From positions 62,001 through 126,000 of the forward strand of contig JAOULW010000003.1 in assembly GCA_029881805.1 (NCBI GenBank): 64,000 nt of DNA, given 5' to 3'. Source of the DNA: Candidatus Bathyarchaeota archaeon. Its GTDB lineage: Archaea; Thermoproteota; Bathyarchaeia; Bathyarchaeales; Bathycorpusculaceae. Below, piece after piece: positions 16,218 to 25,073 of the stretch (position 1 is the stretch's first letter; every line of letters begins with the position of its first letter). A program made the position numbers and the translations under genes. The notes under the pieces were generated by a model that was not told where the DNA came from, ran no database searches, and worked only from the letters and a program-made list of their open reading frames with translations.

Positions 16218-17908
16218 TATACATCAGCCTTCACAGTTATTGGACGCGAGACTTCAAGATAATGTTCTGTCACTGGATAATTCTCGTACTCAACGGTCCA
16301 GTATTCCTTGAATTTTCTCTTCATCTCCTCAGTAATCTTGATCGGCTCGAGAGTTTGCACGTCAAGCCACATGGTCGCGCCTCCGACATGCTTCAAGATT
16401 TCACCGTCGTTGACAACTATTTTTCCGTCTTTAATAGTGTTCGCGGCTTGTTTGAACGCTCTTCTCACTGATTTGTACTTTCTAGAAGGATCAGTTGTTT
16501 CTGGATTGACATTGTATATGGCTATATCCGCATCTGCCCCTATGCCTAAATGCCCCTTGTCCTTAAGTCCTAAGGCTTTCGCCTGTCCAGCCCTAGTCAT
16601 AATCGCTATCTCGCAAAAGCCCAATTCGCGATCTATTGACGGAAGAAGACTTCTGCTTCTTGCACGTGGGTTAACTTTTTTTAGAGTAGCTCCTCTGGCT
16701 TTTCTACTCATTAGCCAAGCAATGATTTTCGGATAGGCAATAAATGGTCCACCGTTCGGATGGTCTGTTGTCATAAAAATTTTCCACGGATCTCTGATTA
16801 GTAGGGCTAACTCTAAGCCTATTGACCACTGAACTGCGTGGACGTAGCTTTTCCTGCGGTAATGGAAGGGCACGATTCCTCCGCTTGTTTCGGTTTCCAC
16901 GTCGTGATTGACCCACTTGTTTCCGCTCAGCTCATAAAGCGCAAATTGGAAAGGACCGTCAGCCGTCATTGTTGTCGTGTCAGCAAATATTACTTGACCC
17001 ATGTCCATAGTTGCATGCGAATGACCATTAACGTAATTTGCGATGTCCTCAGAGCCTGACTCTAAAGTTCTCCAGTCATCGCCCTTGAAAGCACAGAATT
17101 GACAATGTGTTATGTGGATTGCGGGTTTGTTTTCCAAGGCTAGGTCCTCAACACATTTCATTGTTTCCACGGCAGTAACGTAGTTCCCAGGCTTTCCAAG
17201 ATTGTTTGTATGCACGTGGATTGTGTGAGGCAGATTCAGCAGTTTGTTAACTTTACATAATCCACGGATAATTTCGCGGGGAGTTATGCAGAAATACGGA
17301 ACCTGATCGTCCAAGCCTCTGACATTGTGTCCAAATCCCCAAGTCTCCAATCCGCCTGGGTTAACCAGTTTTATGGCATATCCTTTAGTCGAGGTTATCA
17401 TCCAAGCAACATATCTCGCACATTCTTCAATTCTGCCTTCCCTCAGATACTCAAGCACAAACCACCAGTCGCCAAGAAGCGGATAGCTAGCCTTATCGAT
17501 TATAGGTATGTCGTTGAACTCCTCATGCGTGTGCTTAGCTTCTAAAGGGGCCATTGCAGGGTCCATCACGGTGGTGTAACCCATTCTCGCGTAACGATAA
17601 CCCGTTGTAAAAGTGGATGGAACTGAGTAGCCTACTCCAGACCTTGTTATTGGTGTTTTAGGCTCAAAATCTTTAAAGTGATCCTCTGGTCTCAGAAGCC
17701 TACCGCTGTTTACTTTTGAACCAGCTATGTGAGAGTGAATATCCACCCCCCCAGGCATGACAAGCATGCCAGAAGCGTCAATCTTCTTGGCTTTGCGCTC
17801 GTTGACCTTCTCAACGATTTTTCCATCTTTGACTGCAATGTCCATTTTTTCGCCGTCGATTCCGTTGAGGGGATCGTAGACAAATCCATTTTTTACCAGA
17901 AGCTCCAT
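16217..17908 (-). CDS. fwdA: Formylmethanofuran dehydrogenase subunit A (amidohydrolase)
   Basis: FwdA is the metal-dependent amidohydrolase half of the complex and condenses formate with methanofuran. The sequence shows the metal-binding PGGVDIHSHIAG near residue 55, the lysine expected to be carboxylated in GYAIKLVNPGG, HVHTNN, HITHCQFC, and the catalytic aspartate in TTDHPNGGPF. At 563 residues it is full length. ATG 17908 lies just past the fwdB stop, with GGAGG about 9 bases ahead. Confidence 0.97.
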   Translation of the reverse strand: MELLVKNGFVYDPLNGIDGEKMDIAVKDGKIVEKVNERKAKKIDASGMLVMPGGVDIHSHIAGSKVNSGRLLRPEDHFKDFEPKTPITRSGVGYSVPSTFTTGYRYARMGYTTVMDPAMAPLEAKHTHEEFNDIPIIDKASYPLLGDWWFVLEYLREGRIEECARYVAWMITSTKGYAIKLVNPGGLETWGFGHNVRGLDDQVPYFCITPREIIRGLCKVNKLLNLPHTIHVHTNNLGKPGNYVTAVETMKCVEDLALENKPAIHITHCQFCAFKGDDWRTLESGSEDIANYVNGHSHATMDMGQVIFADTTTMTADGPFQFALYELSGNKWVNHDVETETSGGIVPFHYRRKSYVHAVQWSIGLELALLIRDPWKIFMTTDHPNGGPFIAYPKIIAWLMSRKARGATLKKVNPRARSRSLLPSIDRELGFCEIAIMTRAGQAKALGLKDKGHLGIGADADIAIYNVNPETTDPSRKYKSVRRAFKQAANTIKDGKIVVNDGEILKHVGGATMWLDVQTLEPIKITEEMKRKFKEYWTVEYENYPVTEHYLEVSRPITVKADV

Positions 17909-17909
17909 C

Positions 17910-19376
17910 CTATTGTGCCTCCGCCGCTACTTGTTTTTTCCTCTTAATCTTTCTAACTTCGGAGAGAATCCTTCTCAAGATCTCCTCGTCAGGTAGTACA
18001 CCGCGAGGTGGCTCAGCCACTCTTTTTAAAGGAAGCGGTACATGGTCCATGCGATAGGCGGTTCCGCTGGCTTCTATGCCAACAAACGCAGAAGGTAAAA
18101 CGACATCAGCCATGTGGGCTGTGGCGTTCATGTGAGGATCTACAACCACAAGTGGATTCTCAACTAAGTGTTCAGCTGCCTTCCTAGGAAAGTTCGCAAC
18201 AGGATCAGAGGCAACAATTAGAGCCGCATCCGACTCCTTCCGCATTAGAACATCCACGACAGAAGTTTCTCCAGGATTGTAACGTGGATAACCCAAGGAA
18301 AAGTCAACAGCATAGGGATATCCTGTCTGCCATGTAGAAACTGTGTTTGCGCCCGCAACGTTGAAGTGACCACGCATAGGCATTATTATGAATTTTGTTC
18401 GCGTGTTCAAATCACGAACTAATGAAAGCGCTGCGTCTATATTCCTAAGTTTGCCTCTGCTCATCGTTAACCCAACTCCAAAGAAAAGAGCTCCAAAATT
18501 GCATCCAACCATTGCATCTGAAACCTCTTCCAAGTATTCCACAGGAACCCCAGCAACCTTGTCAACATCAAGCTCCTGATCACGAATCAGAGCTCTAAAA
18601 GCCTGAAGAAGCTCGTAGTCCTTGTTCGGCTCGACTTGGATGAAATAATCAGCCATCTCGGCAGATTTAGTCCTTCTGACGTCGATAACTATTAGTTTTC
18701 GACCTTCTCTAGAGATCGTTGGACAAACCCTTCCTTCAAGATAGGAGGATGGAACAGTAGGCTTTTTCTTCAGGAATAATCGTCGAAGGACGCTTTCAAT
18801 TTTCTTTCTGCCTATGGAGGCTTTGATTTTGGCCACATATCCCCTCCACTCACTTCTTTCAAATCGTCCTTCCGAAAAGGTTGTGTATCTTTCGATGTGC
18901 CGGGGGTGGGCGCTCCAAGGGTCACTTCCCCAGTAGATAACAAGGTCCGCTCTGTGTCTAATCTGTCCAAGAGTGCATGAAGAAATGCCTATTTCCTGAA
19001 CGCTCAAAAGTGACGGCCCATGACAGACGACCGCTGTGTTGTCAATTACGCCTCCAACCTCTTCCGCCAGTTCAAGACCTACCCTCGTAGCTTCGCAGCT
19101 CGTTGAACTCCAACCGTACAATATCGGATAGTTTGCTTCGGCTAGAATTTCAGCAGTCTTTCTCACCGCTTCTTTAAGTGTGGCTTTGACGAGCTTTCCA
19201 TCTTTTCTTATTAAGGGCTTCCGAATTCTGTGCTTGCCATTGTAGTTCAGAAATTTTGACTCGCACATGGCACAGCCGTTTTTGACCTTAACTATTTCTT
19301 TATCCTCAATTGTCAATTCTATGTCGTCGCATAGGCTACCACAGACAGGACACGTTACAGCTTTAACAACAGGCAT
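17910..19376 (-). CDS. fwdB: Formylmethanofuran dehydrogenase subunit B (molybdopterin, W/Mo)
   Basis: FwdB reduces CO2 to formate at a tungsten or molybdenum bis-MGD centre. N-terminal cysteines CPVCGSLC and CAMC bind a [4Fe-4S] cluster. VVCHGPSLL carries the likely metal-ligand cysteine; counted from ATG 19376 it is residue 118, the number I recall for the Methanothermobacter enzyme. I chose ATG 19376 because AAGGAG precedes it by 5 bases and it sits one base after the fwdD stop; a TTG at 19391 would overlap fwdD. Cys rather than Sec is encoded. Confidence 0.96.
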   Translation of the reverse strand: MPVVKAVTCPVCGSLCDDIELTIEDKEIVKVKNGCAMCESKFLNYNGKHRIRKPLIRKDGKLVKATLKEAVRKTAEILAEANYPILYGWSSTSCEATRVGLELAEEVGGVIDNTAVVCHGPSLLSVQEIGISSCTLGQIRHRADLVIYWGSDPWSAHPRHIERYTTFSEGRFERSEWRGYVAKIKASIGRKKIESVLRRLFLKKKPTVPSSYLEGRVCPTISREGRKLIVIDVRRTKSAEMADYFIQVEPNKDYELLQAFRALIRDQELDVDKVAGVPVEYLEEVSDAMVGCNFGALFFGVGLTMSRGKLRNIDAALSLVRDLNTRTKFIIMPMRGHFNVAGANTVSTWQTGYPYAVDFSLGYPRYNPGETSVVDVLMRKESDAALIVASDPVANFPRKAAEHLVENPLVVVDPHMNATAHMADVVLPSAFVGIEASGTAYRMDHVPLPLKRVAEPPRGVLPDEEILRRILSEVRKIKRKKQVAAEAQ

Positions 19377-19377
19377 A

Positions 19378-19788
19378 CTACTCCTTCCCAAACTGTTCTT
19401 TAAGAAGCTCCTTCATGTTTAGTAGAGGCTTATCCAGAGCAGGCTCAACTTCTGCCGGAATTCCCTTAAAAGAAGGCATTCCAATGCTGTGAGTTTCGGG
19501 ATCAACCAGAACGTTCGCCCATGGACCATAAGGAATATAGATTATTTTTGGATGCGGAGTCCTTAGGGATTTTAGAGCTTTGACCACCACCGACCCATAA
19601 TTCGTTGAGACCAAAATGTTGGCTTTCTCCTTAACTCCTAGCCTTCTCAGGTCTTCAGGATCCATGTAGCAAACTGAGACGCTCTCCATATACTCCATTG
19701 AGGCTTTCCCGCGCTCTTTTCCCACGCCCTGTTCAATTGTTCTCCCAGTGAGTAACGTTACCTGCAATTTTGCATTCTCGTTCATCAA
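19378..19788 (-). CDS. fwdD: Formylmethanofuran dehydrogenase subunit D
   Basis: The 136-residue protein is the molybdopterin-dinucleotide-binding domain that in some organisms is fused to FwdB. It shows LLTGRTIEQG at the N-terminus and YIPYGPWANVLVDPETHSIGMP in the C-terminal half, both typical of FwdD. It is the first gene of the fwdDBAC-mch unit. No FwdF or FwdG polyferredoxin gene is in this operon; a candidate lies at 46105-47037. Confidence 0.94.
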   Translation of the reverse strand: MMNENAKLQVTLLTGRTIEQGVGKERGKASMEYMESVSVCYMDPEDLRRLGVKEKANILVSTNYGSVVVKALKSLRTPHPKIIYIPYGPWANVLVDPETHSIGMPSFKGIPAEVEPALDKPLLNMKELLKEQFGKE

Positions 19789-19887
19789 CCAACCAGCTCA
19801 TTAGTTCAAGATTATTCTCAACTTTGACAGTTATCTTAAAGACAACTCAAATTTAACTTAATCTATTTTCTCCTTGGATCAGAAATG

Positions 19888-19896
19888 TTTTTAAGT
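19888..19896 (+). promoter_or_regulatory. TATA-box candidate for the ABC exporter operon
   Basis: TTTTTAAGT lies 47 bases before the TTG start at 19943, in the divergent region between fwdD and the ABC genes. The transcript would begin near 19920 and include GAGGG at 19932-19936 as ribosome-binding site. Confidence 0.4.
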
Positions 19897-19942
19897 AAAG
19901 GCTGTAGTCGCTTGAATGTTTTGGAACGAGTGAGGGCGACAT

Positions 19943-20890
19943 TTGACGAGTGAAAAAATGATTATTGAAGTTGAAGGCTTAATGAAACATTATGGCGAAG
20001 TAAAAGCTCTTGATGACGTTTCGTTCAGTGTTAAGGAAGGGGAGATTTTCGGACTGTTAGGCCCTAACGGCGCTGGAAAAACAACGCTGATGGAAATACT
20101 TTGCGGCTTAAGAAGATTTGATGAAGGCAAGGTCAATGTTTTTGGGCTTGATTTAGTTAAGGATCCCTACAAAATTCGAAGTTTAATCGGATTTTGCCCT
20201 CAAGAAACATTGCTTTATGACTTGCTAAGCGTGCGCGAAAATTTTGCCTTCGCTGCTTCGCTTTACTCGCTTAGTTCCAGAAAGTTTAAGGAGAGAGTCG
20301 AATTTTCCTCCAAATTTCTGGGCGTTGAAGAATTTCTGAACAGAAGGGTTCAGCAACTTTCAGGTGGAATGAAAAGACGTGCAAACCTTGCAGCGTCGGT
20401 CATTCACGACCCACCAATCGTGATTTTGGATGAACCGACCGTTGGTTTTGACCCTAACATCAAAAGAGAATTCTGGGAACTAATGAAAGCCTTAAAAGAC
20501 CACGGAAAAACCCTGCTTTTATCAACGCACGACATGTATGAAGCAGATGAAATCTGCGATAGAGTTGCAATAATGGATGAAGGAAAGATTGTTGCGCTTG
20601 ATAAACCGCTTATTTTGAAAAAGACTATAGGCGGAGAAGCCTCTATTCGAGTGAGAGTGAAGGATGACCAAGTAGAAAAAGCATTGAAGCTTATTGACAA
20701 ATACAACCACATAGCTAAAGACAATGAAGTTCAAGTCTTTGTTGCCAATCCGTGGGAAACAATGCCAGAAATCTCGAAGAAGTTAATATCGCAAAGAATT
20801 TTAACTGAGAAAGTTGAAGTTGTTGAGCCAACATTGGAGGATGTCTTCATAAAATTGACTGGAAGGAGACTCACGGAGGAATACAAATGA
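19943..20890 (+). CDS. ABC transporter ATP-binding protein (DrrA-type exporter)
   Basis: The 315-residue ATPase has Walker A GPNGAGKTT near residue 40, the signature LSGGMKRR near 138, Walker B IVILDEPTVGFDP, and the H-loop STHD. The C-terminal 80 residues after the nucleotide-binding domain match the DrrA/CcmA-type extension of multidrug and antibiotic ABC-2 exporters. TTG 19943 has GAGGG 6 bases ahead; ATG 19958 is the alternative. It overlaps the permease start (ATGA). Confidence 0.93.
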   Translation: MTSEKMIIEVEGLMKHYGEVKALDDVSFSVKEGEIFGLLGPNGAGKTTLMEILCGLRRFDEGKVNVFGLDLVKDPYKIRSLIGFCPQETLLYDLLSVRENFAFAASLYSLSSRKFKERVEFSSKFLGVEEFLNRRVQQLSGGMKRRANLAASVIHDPPIVILDEPTVGFDPNIKREFWELMKALKDHGKTLLLSTHDMYEADEICDRVAIMDEGKIVALDKPLILKKTIGGEASIRVRVKDDQVEKALKLIDKYNHIAKDNEVQVFVANPWETMPEISKKLISQRILTEKVEVVEPTLEDVFIKLTGRRLTEEYK

Positions 20891-22011
20891 ACCCTATAGT
20901 AGGAATAGCCGTAAAAGACGTCAAGACCTTTTTCAGAGAAAAGGGAACAATCTTTTGGACTATAGCTTTTCCAGTGCTCATAATGTTGCTGTTCACTGCA
21001 ATCTTTGGTAGAGACATACCATTCAATGCAAACATTGGAATAGTCAATGAAGACGGTCAGACACCGATAACTGACGCCGTAATTTCAGGACTTAACAGCA
21101 CTGGAGTGTTCACACTTAGGAATTTCACAGACAGAAATGAGGCGTTAAGAGAATTAAATGCAACCAATGTGCGGGCTGTTGTAACAATCCCTCAGAACTT
21201 CAGTTTTGATCTGATGTTTACTAACCACAGCAAGATATCGCTGGTCGTGGATGGAACCAATCCAGATGTAGCTCGACTGGTCGAAGATGGCATTAAAAAC
21301 TTCTTCACAGAATATTACAAAATGCTCTATAACCAAACTTATAATATGACCTATTATGAACCGATAACAGTGAATGCAGAAACATCCTTTGTTGGACAGA
21401 GAATAGGCTACAAAGAGAACATTGTCCCAGGCATGTTGTGCTATCCGCTCTTGTTTTCAAGCATGGTTGTCTCTACTGGAGCAATCGTTTACGAGAGAGA
21501 AAAAGGAACATTAAAGAAGATTAGGGCTTCACCTATTCGCCCGATAAACATGCTTTTCGGCAAGACTCTGGCTGCTTTGTTTCAAACAGCCATCTCGATT
21601 CTTGTCATGACAGTCTTGGCTGTGACTTTGCTTACTCCAAGATTGAACTGGAATGTGTCGTTGCTGGCTCCGATAATGTTTCTAGGCTCAATGAACGGAA
21701 TAGCCTTAGGTTTAATAATATCCTGTATTGGCAGAGCCCCGCAGGAAGCATCAAACGCAGCCACAACAATAGGCATAGTACTTCAGTTTTTTATAGGAAT
21801 GTACTTTCCAATTGAATATCTTCCAATATACCTTCAACAAATTGGCCGCGTCATACCAATGACATATGCGGCTCAGGCAATAAGGGACGTAATGGTCCGA
21901 AACGCTGCTCTGAATGAAATCGTTATGCCAATGATAACCTTAACCGCCTCAGCAACCATTCTATATGCGGTTGGGGTTCTCCTTTACAAAAGATGGGTTG
22001 AAAAGGAATAG
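20887..22011 (+). CDS. ABC-2 type permease (DrrB/YhhJ-like)
   Basis: The 374-residue protein has one N-terminal membrane helix, an extracytoplasmic domain of about 150 residues with several N-x-S/T sites, then five hydrophobic segments. This is the ABC-2 membrane topology of YhfH/YhhJ-type exporters. The conserved block YEREKGTLKKIRASPIRP precedes the membrane core. It forms a transporter with the preceding ATPase. The substrate is unknown. Confidence 0.9.
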   Translation: MNPIVGIAVKDVKTFFREKGTIFWTIAFPVLIMLLFTAIFGRDIPFNANIGIVNEDGQTPITDAVISGLNSTGVFTLRNFTDRNEALRELNATNVRAVVTIPQNFSFDLMFTNHSKISLVVDGTNPDVARLVEDGIKNFFTEYYKMLYNQTYNMTYYEPITVNAETSFVGQRIGYKENIVPGMLCYPLLFSSMVVSTGAIVYEREKGTLKKIRASPIRPINMLFGKTLAALFQTAISILVMTVLAVTLLTPRLNWNVSLLAPIMFLGSMNGIALGLIISCIGRAPQEASNAATTIGIVLQFFIGMYFPIEYLPIYLQQIGRVIPMTYAAQAIRDVMVRNAALNEIVMPMITLTASATILYAVGVLLYKRWVEKE

Positions 22012-22023
22012 AACATCCTTAAA

Positions 22024-23010
22024 TTAGGGTCTGTATCCGCTCAGAATGCCCAAAGCCAACGCAGCTGCAATTATGTCGGCGGTTGTCCCCGGGTTCAGAA
22101 GACTGCCTGATTCTCTAAGCGTCAAGTCAAAATCATGCATCCTTTCCTTTCCAATCAGAGTTTTGAGCCCTCCAAGTCTCAAAACTTCTTCAGCCATAGA
22201 AGAAACTTCTTGGGCTTTTCCGCTACCAACCTTTCTGGCGATGAACGTGTCTGGATACTCAGCTAGGACTTTCAAAAACGTATGGATTATGGCCGCGTTT
22301 AAGTCTTTGTCGCTCTTGATTTGCTCCATCAAGTATGGATAGGCAAAATCAAAAGTTATTGGATAATTGTTGACCCATTCAGAGCAAACACCGTCATAAC
22401 TAGAAGCTATTTTGAAAACCTGATAAAGTGAAACATTTTCCTTAACTATTCTGTTCATTGAATCGGGATCGTTAACGTCAAGTTCTGGCGCCTTACCCAG
22501 TCCGCTGGGTGTGGCAATTTTTATTGCTTCATAAATTTTGACTGCATCTTCTGCTGTTGTTGACTCTACAACATGTCTGAGATTCCTTCTCAGCTCCGAA
22601 ATTTCAAAAATATGTTCCTCTTTGGCCGAAGTCATTCCTGCCGCAACTGCAATGGGCGAAAGCAAAATTATGGTGCCAAGTAATGTGTTACCGCCGTGCT
22701 GCCAAGCATTAACGTCCGTTGCACATTCCTTTATAATCTGTCCCAGTCCCACATTGCTGATGTGAATTTCTCCTCGAGAGAATGCCATTCCCTGCTTTGC
22801 CGCCGATTCAAAATAGGAAGCAGCAGCGACTGCAGAAGCAAGAAAATGCTCATGGCGCGTACCCTCAAAGCCAACAACCAAATTGACATTGCCAGGTTTA
22901 TCTGCACTCACTTCGAAGAGAATAGCTAACTCTAGGCATTGCGAAATATGTTTTGCTTTCTCATTTGATCGTTTTTGCAAAGACGTTCCCCTTACATATA
23001 TCATCAACAT
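22024..23010 (-). CDS. Triphosphoribosyl-dephospho-CoA synthase family protein (CitG/MdcB-like)
   Basis: The 328-residue protein matches the CitG/MdcB family: EVSADKPGNVN near the N-terminus, the block GGNTLLGTIILLSPIAVAAG, and the C-terminal end LRESGSLLNPGTTADIIAAALAL. In bacteria CitG makes the prosthetic-group precursor of citrate lyase. No citrate or malonate lyase gene is nearby, and archaeal members are often annotated without proven function, so a different triphosphoribosyl transfer is possible. The start is uncertain: ATG 23010, ATG 23004 and a GTG at 22995 are all in frame. Confidence 0.8.
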   Translation of the reverse strand: MLMIYVRGTSLQKRSNEKAKHISQCLELAILFEVSADKPGNVNLVVGFEGTRHEHFLASAVAAASYFESAAKQGMAFSRGEIHISNVGLGQIIKECATDVNAWQHGGNTLLGTIILLSPIAVAAGMTSAKEEHIFEISELRRNLRHVVESTTAEDAVKIYEAIKIATPSGLGKAPELDVNDPDSMNRIVKENVSLYQVFKIASSYDGVCSEWVNNYPITFDFAYPYLMEQIKSDKDLNAAIIHTFLKVLAEYPDTFIARKVGSGKAQEVSSMAEEVLRLGGLKTLIGKERMHDFDLTLRESGSLLNPGTTADIIAAALALGILSGYRP

Positions 23011-23046
23011 AGAAAGCTTTATTAGCGTTATGTAAAAAACTACATA
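22992..23046. promoter_or_regulatory. Cluster of TTACATA/TATGTA half-sites between citG-like and ECF genes
   Basis: TATGTA at 23029-23034 and TACATA at 23041-23046 form an inverted repeat around AAAAAC, and TTACATA at 22992-22998 repeats the half-site on the other side. They lie between two divergent genes, 30-50 bases before the ECF start. They could be a dimeric regulator site or simply AT-rich promoter sequence. Confidence 0.3.
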
Positions 23047-23075
23047 CGAATGAACTAAAATACAAGGGAAAAATT

Positions 23076-24026
23076 ATGGAATTTAGACTGTCCGCGCAAG
23101 ATGTAGCTTTTGTGGCAATTTTTGCAACTTTGTCAGCAGTTGTCATTGAATTTTTCCCCGGAATTCCCATAGTTGGAGTATCTGGCTCCAACATCAAATT
23201 TGATGCTGTATTGGCGCCAATTTATGGTTTAGTTATCGGACCATATCTTGGCTTTCTAGCCGCACTTATTGGAGGACTGGTTACTGCAGGAAGTCCCTTC
23301 ACTATTCTTACATCATTTTCCCCTGCAGTATCTGCATTAGTCGCTGGGTTGCTTACACAGAAAAATTCAAACAACAATGGAAATAAGACTAAAGGATGGA
23401 TGTTAGCCTCCTTAATCTTGGGTTTATTGATCTTAGGATGGTATCTGACAGGAGTAGGCCAACGAGCACCATTTTATCCCATTTTACATATCGCTGGATT
23501 TGCCTTAATACTCGCAACAAGAGAAAGGGCTGCAAATGCGTTTAAAGAAGGGAAAGTGGAAGGAAAAAAATGGCAAGTGAAATCACTTCCTCTCCTTGTG
23601 GGAATTATAATCCTAGTAGTGGCATACATGCTAACAAGATCATATTCAAGCGACGTATTGATTCTTCCTTACCTATCCTTACCAGCATTTCTAGTTGGTG
23701 GAATGGTAATTATTTACAGTTTATTTGGCATTGGAAAAAATACCTTTGTTCTAGCAGTTTCTTTAGCGAGTTACTGTGGAATAATAGCTGATCACATGCT
23801 CGGAAACTTGATTTTTATAAACGTTATTGATATTTTCATTTCGCTTTCAACAATTGAAGAATACTTCTTAGCGCCTCTTGGCTTACCAGATGTTCCTGCT
23901 CTCTTCATGTATATGATACCAGTTTCTACTATAGAGCGAATTTTGTTTACCATTGTTGCAACCATTTTGGGAGTTGGGCTGATTCTCGCCTTACGAAGAG
24001 CAAACCTATTAACTCGAAAATTGTAA
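23076..24026 (+). CDS. ECF transporter S component-like membrane protein, long form
   Basis: The first 110 residues look like an ECF S component (AFVAIFATLSAVVIEFFPGIP, GSNIKFDAVLAPIYGLVIGPYLG). The protein then continues with more hydrophobic segments to 316 residues, longer than the roughly 180-200 of a simple S component. The extra half may be a duplicated membrane unit. Substrate unknown; no EcfA/EcfT is nearby. It is followed 15 bases later by a nucleotidyltransferase gene on the same strand. Confidence 0.7.
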   Translation: MEFRLSAQDVAFVAIFATLSAVVIEFFPGIPIVGVSGSNIKFDAVLAPIYGLVIGPYLGFLAALIGGLVTAGSPFTILTSFSPAVSALVAGLLTQKNSNNNGNKTKGWMLASLILGLLILGWYLTGVGQRAPFYPILHIAGFALILATRERAANAFKEGKVEGKKWQVKSLPLLVGIIILVVAYMLTRSYSSDVLILPYLSLPAFLVGGMVIIYSLFGIGKNTFVLAVSLASYCGIIADHMLGNLIFINVIDIFISLSTIEEYFLAPLGLPDVPALFMYMIPVSTIERILFTIVATILGVGLILALRRANLLTRKL

Positions 24027-24041
24027 GAAAAAAGGTAAAAA

Positions 24042-25070
24042 ATGACATCCATGAAAACAAACCCCATTGAAGGGTACCTTCTTAAAGATTTGAACGGCAT
24101 AATATTTGATGTTAAGGGCTTAGTTCATCCTCCGGGTATGGTCATTGCTTTTCCACGTTTCATCCCAGACTCCCGCGGCATTCGTAGGGATGAAGGCGTC
24201 ACCTACAAGAAGGTTTATAGTATTTCTGAACGTTTCAAATTCCTTGAGCGGAACTTTTCAAAATACATAGTTTATGACCCCGTTTTTGATGAAAAACTTT
24301 GCGAAATTCCATTAACAAATGTGAAACACTATTACAGTCCTGTTAATCGCTTGAAGGAACTTCAACAAAGCAAGAAACTAGGTGTGTTGGAGAAAAAGGC
24401 GTTAAGACTTCTCGAGTTTCTCAGAAGTCACACTAATGTGCCTTCTGGCAAGCTGGGAATTTCAGGTTCTATTTTAGCTAGATTACACACATCAAGTTCT
24501 GATGTTGACCCAGTGATTTATGGCTCCGAAAACTGCCGGAGAGTCCATCTAGCTCTTCAAAGCATGTTGGAGAATGAGGACACTCCCTTCAAACCTTACG
24601 TTAGGGAGGATTTGAGAACTTTGTTCGATTTTCGTTCGAAAGACACTTTCATGGATTTCGAAGACTTCGCCACCGTCGAATCTAGAAAGGTCTTGCAAGG
24701 CAAGTTTATGGGAAGAGACTATTTCATCCGTTTTGTGAAAGACTGGAACGAAATAAACGAAAAGTATGGTGATGTCTGTTACAAGAACTGTGGCTATGCA
24801 AAAATTGAAGCCACAATTGCAGATGACTCGGAATCCTTTTTCACACCATGTACATACAAAATCGAAGAGGCAAGAGTTGTTGAAGGCACAAAAATTGAGC
24901 AAATACAAGAGATTGCATCTTTTCGCGGCAGATTCTGTGAACAAGCCAGAGCTGGAGAAGTTGTCATTGCCCAAGGAAAAATTGAACACGTGATTGACAA
25001 GAGGCAAAATCGAGACTATTTTAGGCTTTTACTCGGCAATAGACCAACAGATTATATGATACTGGCATAA
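24042..25070 (+). CDS. Predicted nucleotidyltransferase, paralogue 1
   Basis: The 342-residue protein has a Pol-beta-type nucleotidyltransferase core: GISGSILARLHTSSSDVDPVIYG supplies the GS helix and the DxD metal pair. It is flanked by an N-terminal domain beginning GIIFDVKGLVHPPGMVIAF and a C-terminal block KIEATIADDSESFFTPCTYKIE. It shares this whole architecture with the two minus-strand genes that follow. The target (tRNA, small molecule or protein) is unknown. No CCA-adding or kanamycin-nucleotidyltransferase signature beyond the core is visible. Confidence 0.8.
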   Translation: MTSMKTNPIEGYLLKDLNGIIFDVKGLVHPPGMVIAFPRFIPDSRGIRRDEGVTYKKVYSISERFKFLERNFSKYIVYDPVFDEKLCEIPLTNVKHYYSPVNRLKELQQSKKLGVLEKKALRLLEFLRSHTNVPSGKLGISGSILARLHTSSSDVDPVIYGSENCRRVHLALQSMLENEDTPFKPYVREDLRTLFDFRSKDTFMDFEDFATVESRKVLQGKFMGRDYFIRFVKDWNEINEKYGDVCYKNCGYAKIEATIADDSESFFTPCTYKIEEARVVEGTKIEQIQEIASFRGRFCEQARAGEVVIAQGKIEHVIDKRQNRDYFRLLLGNRPTDYMILA

Positions 25071-25073
25071 TGG

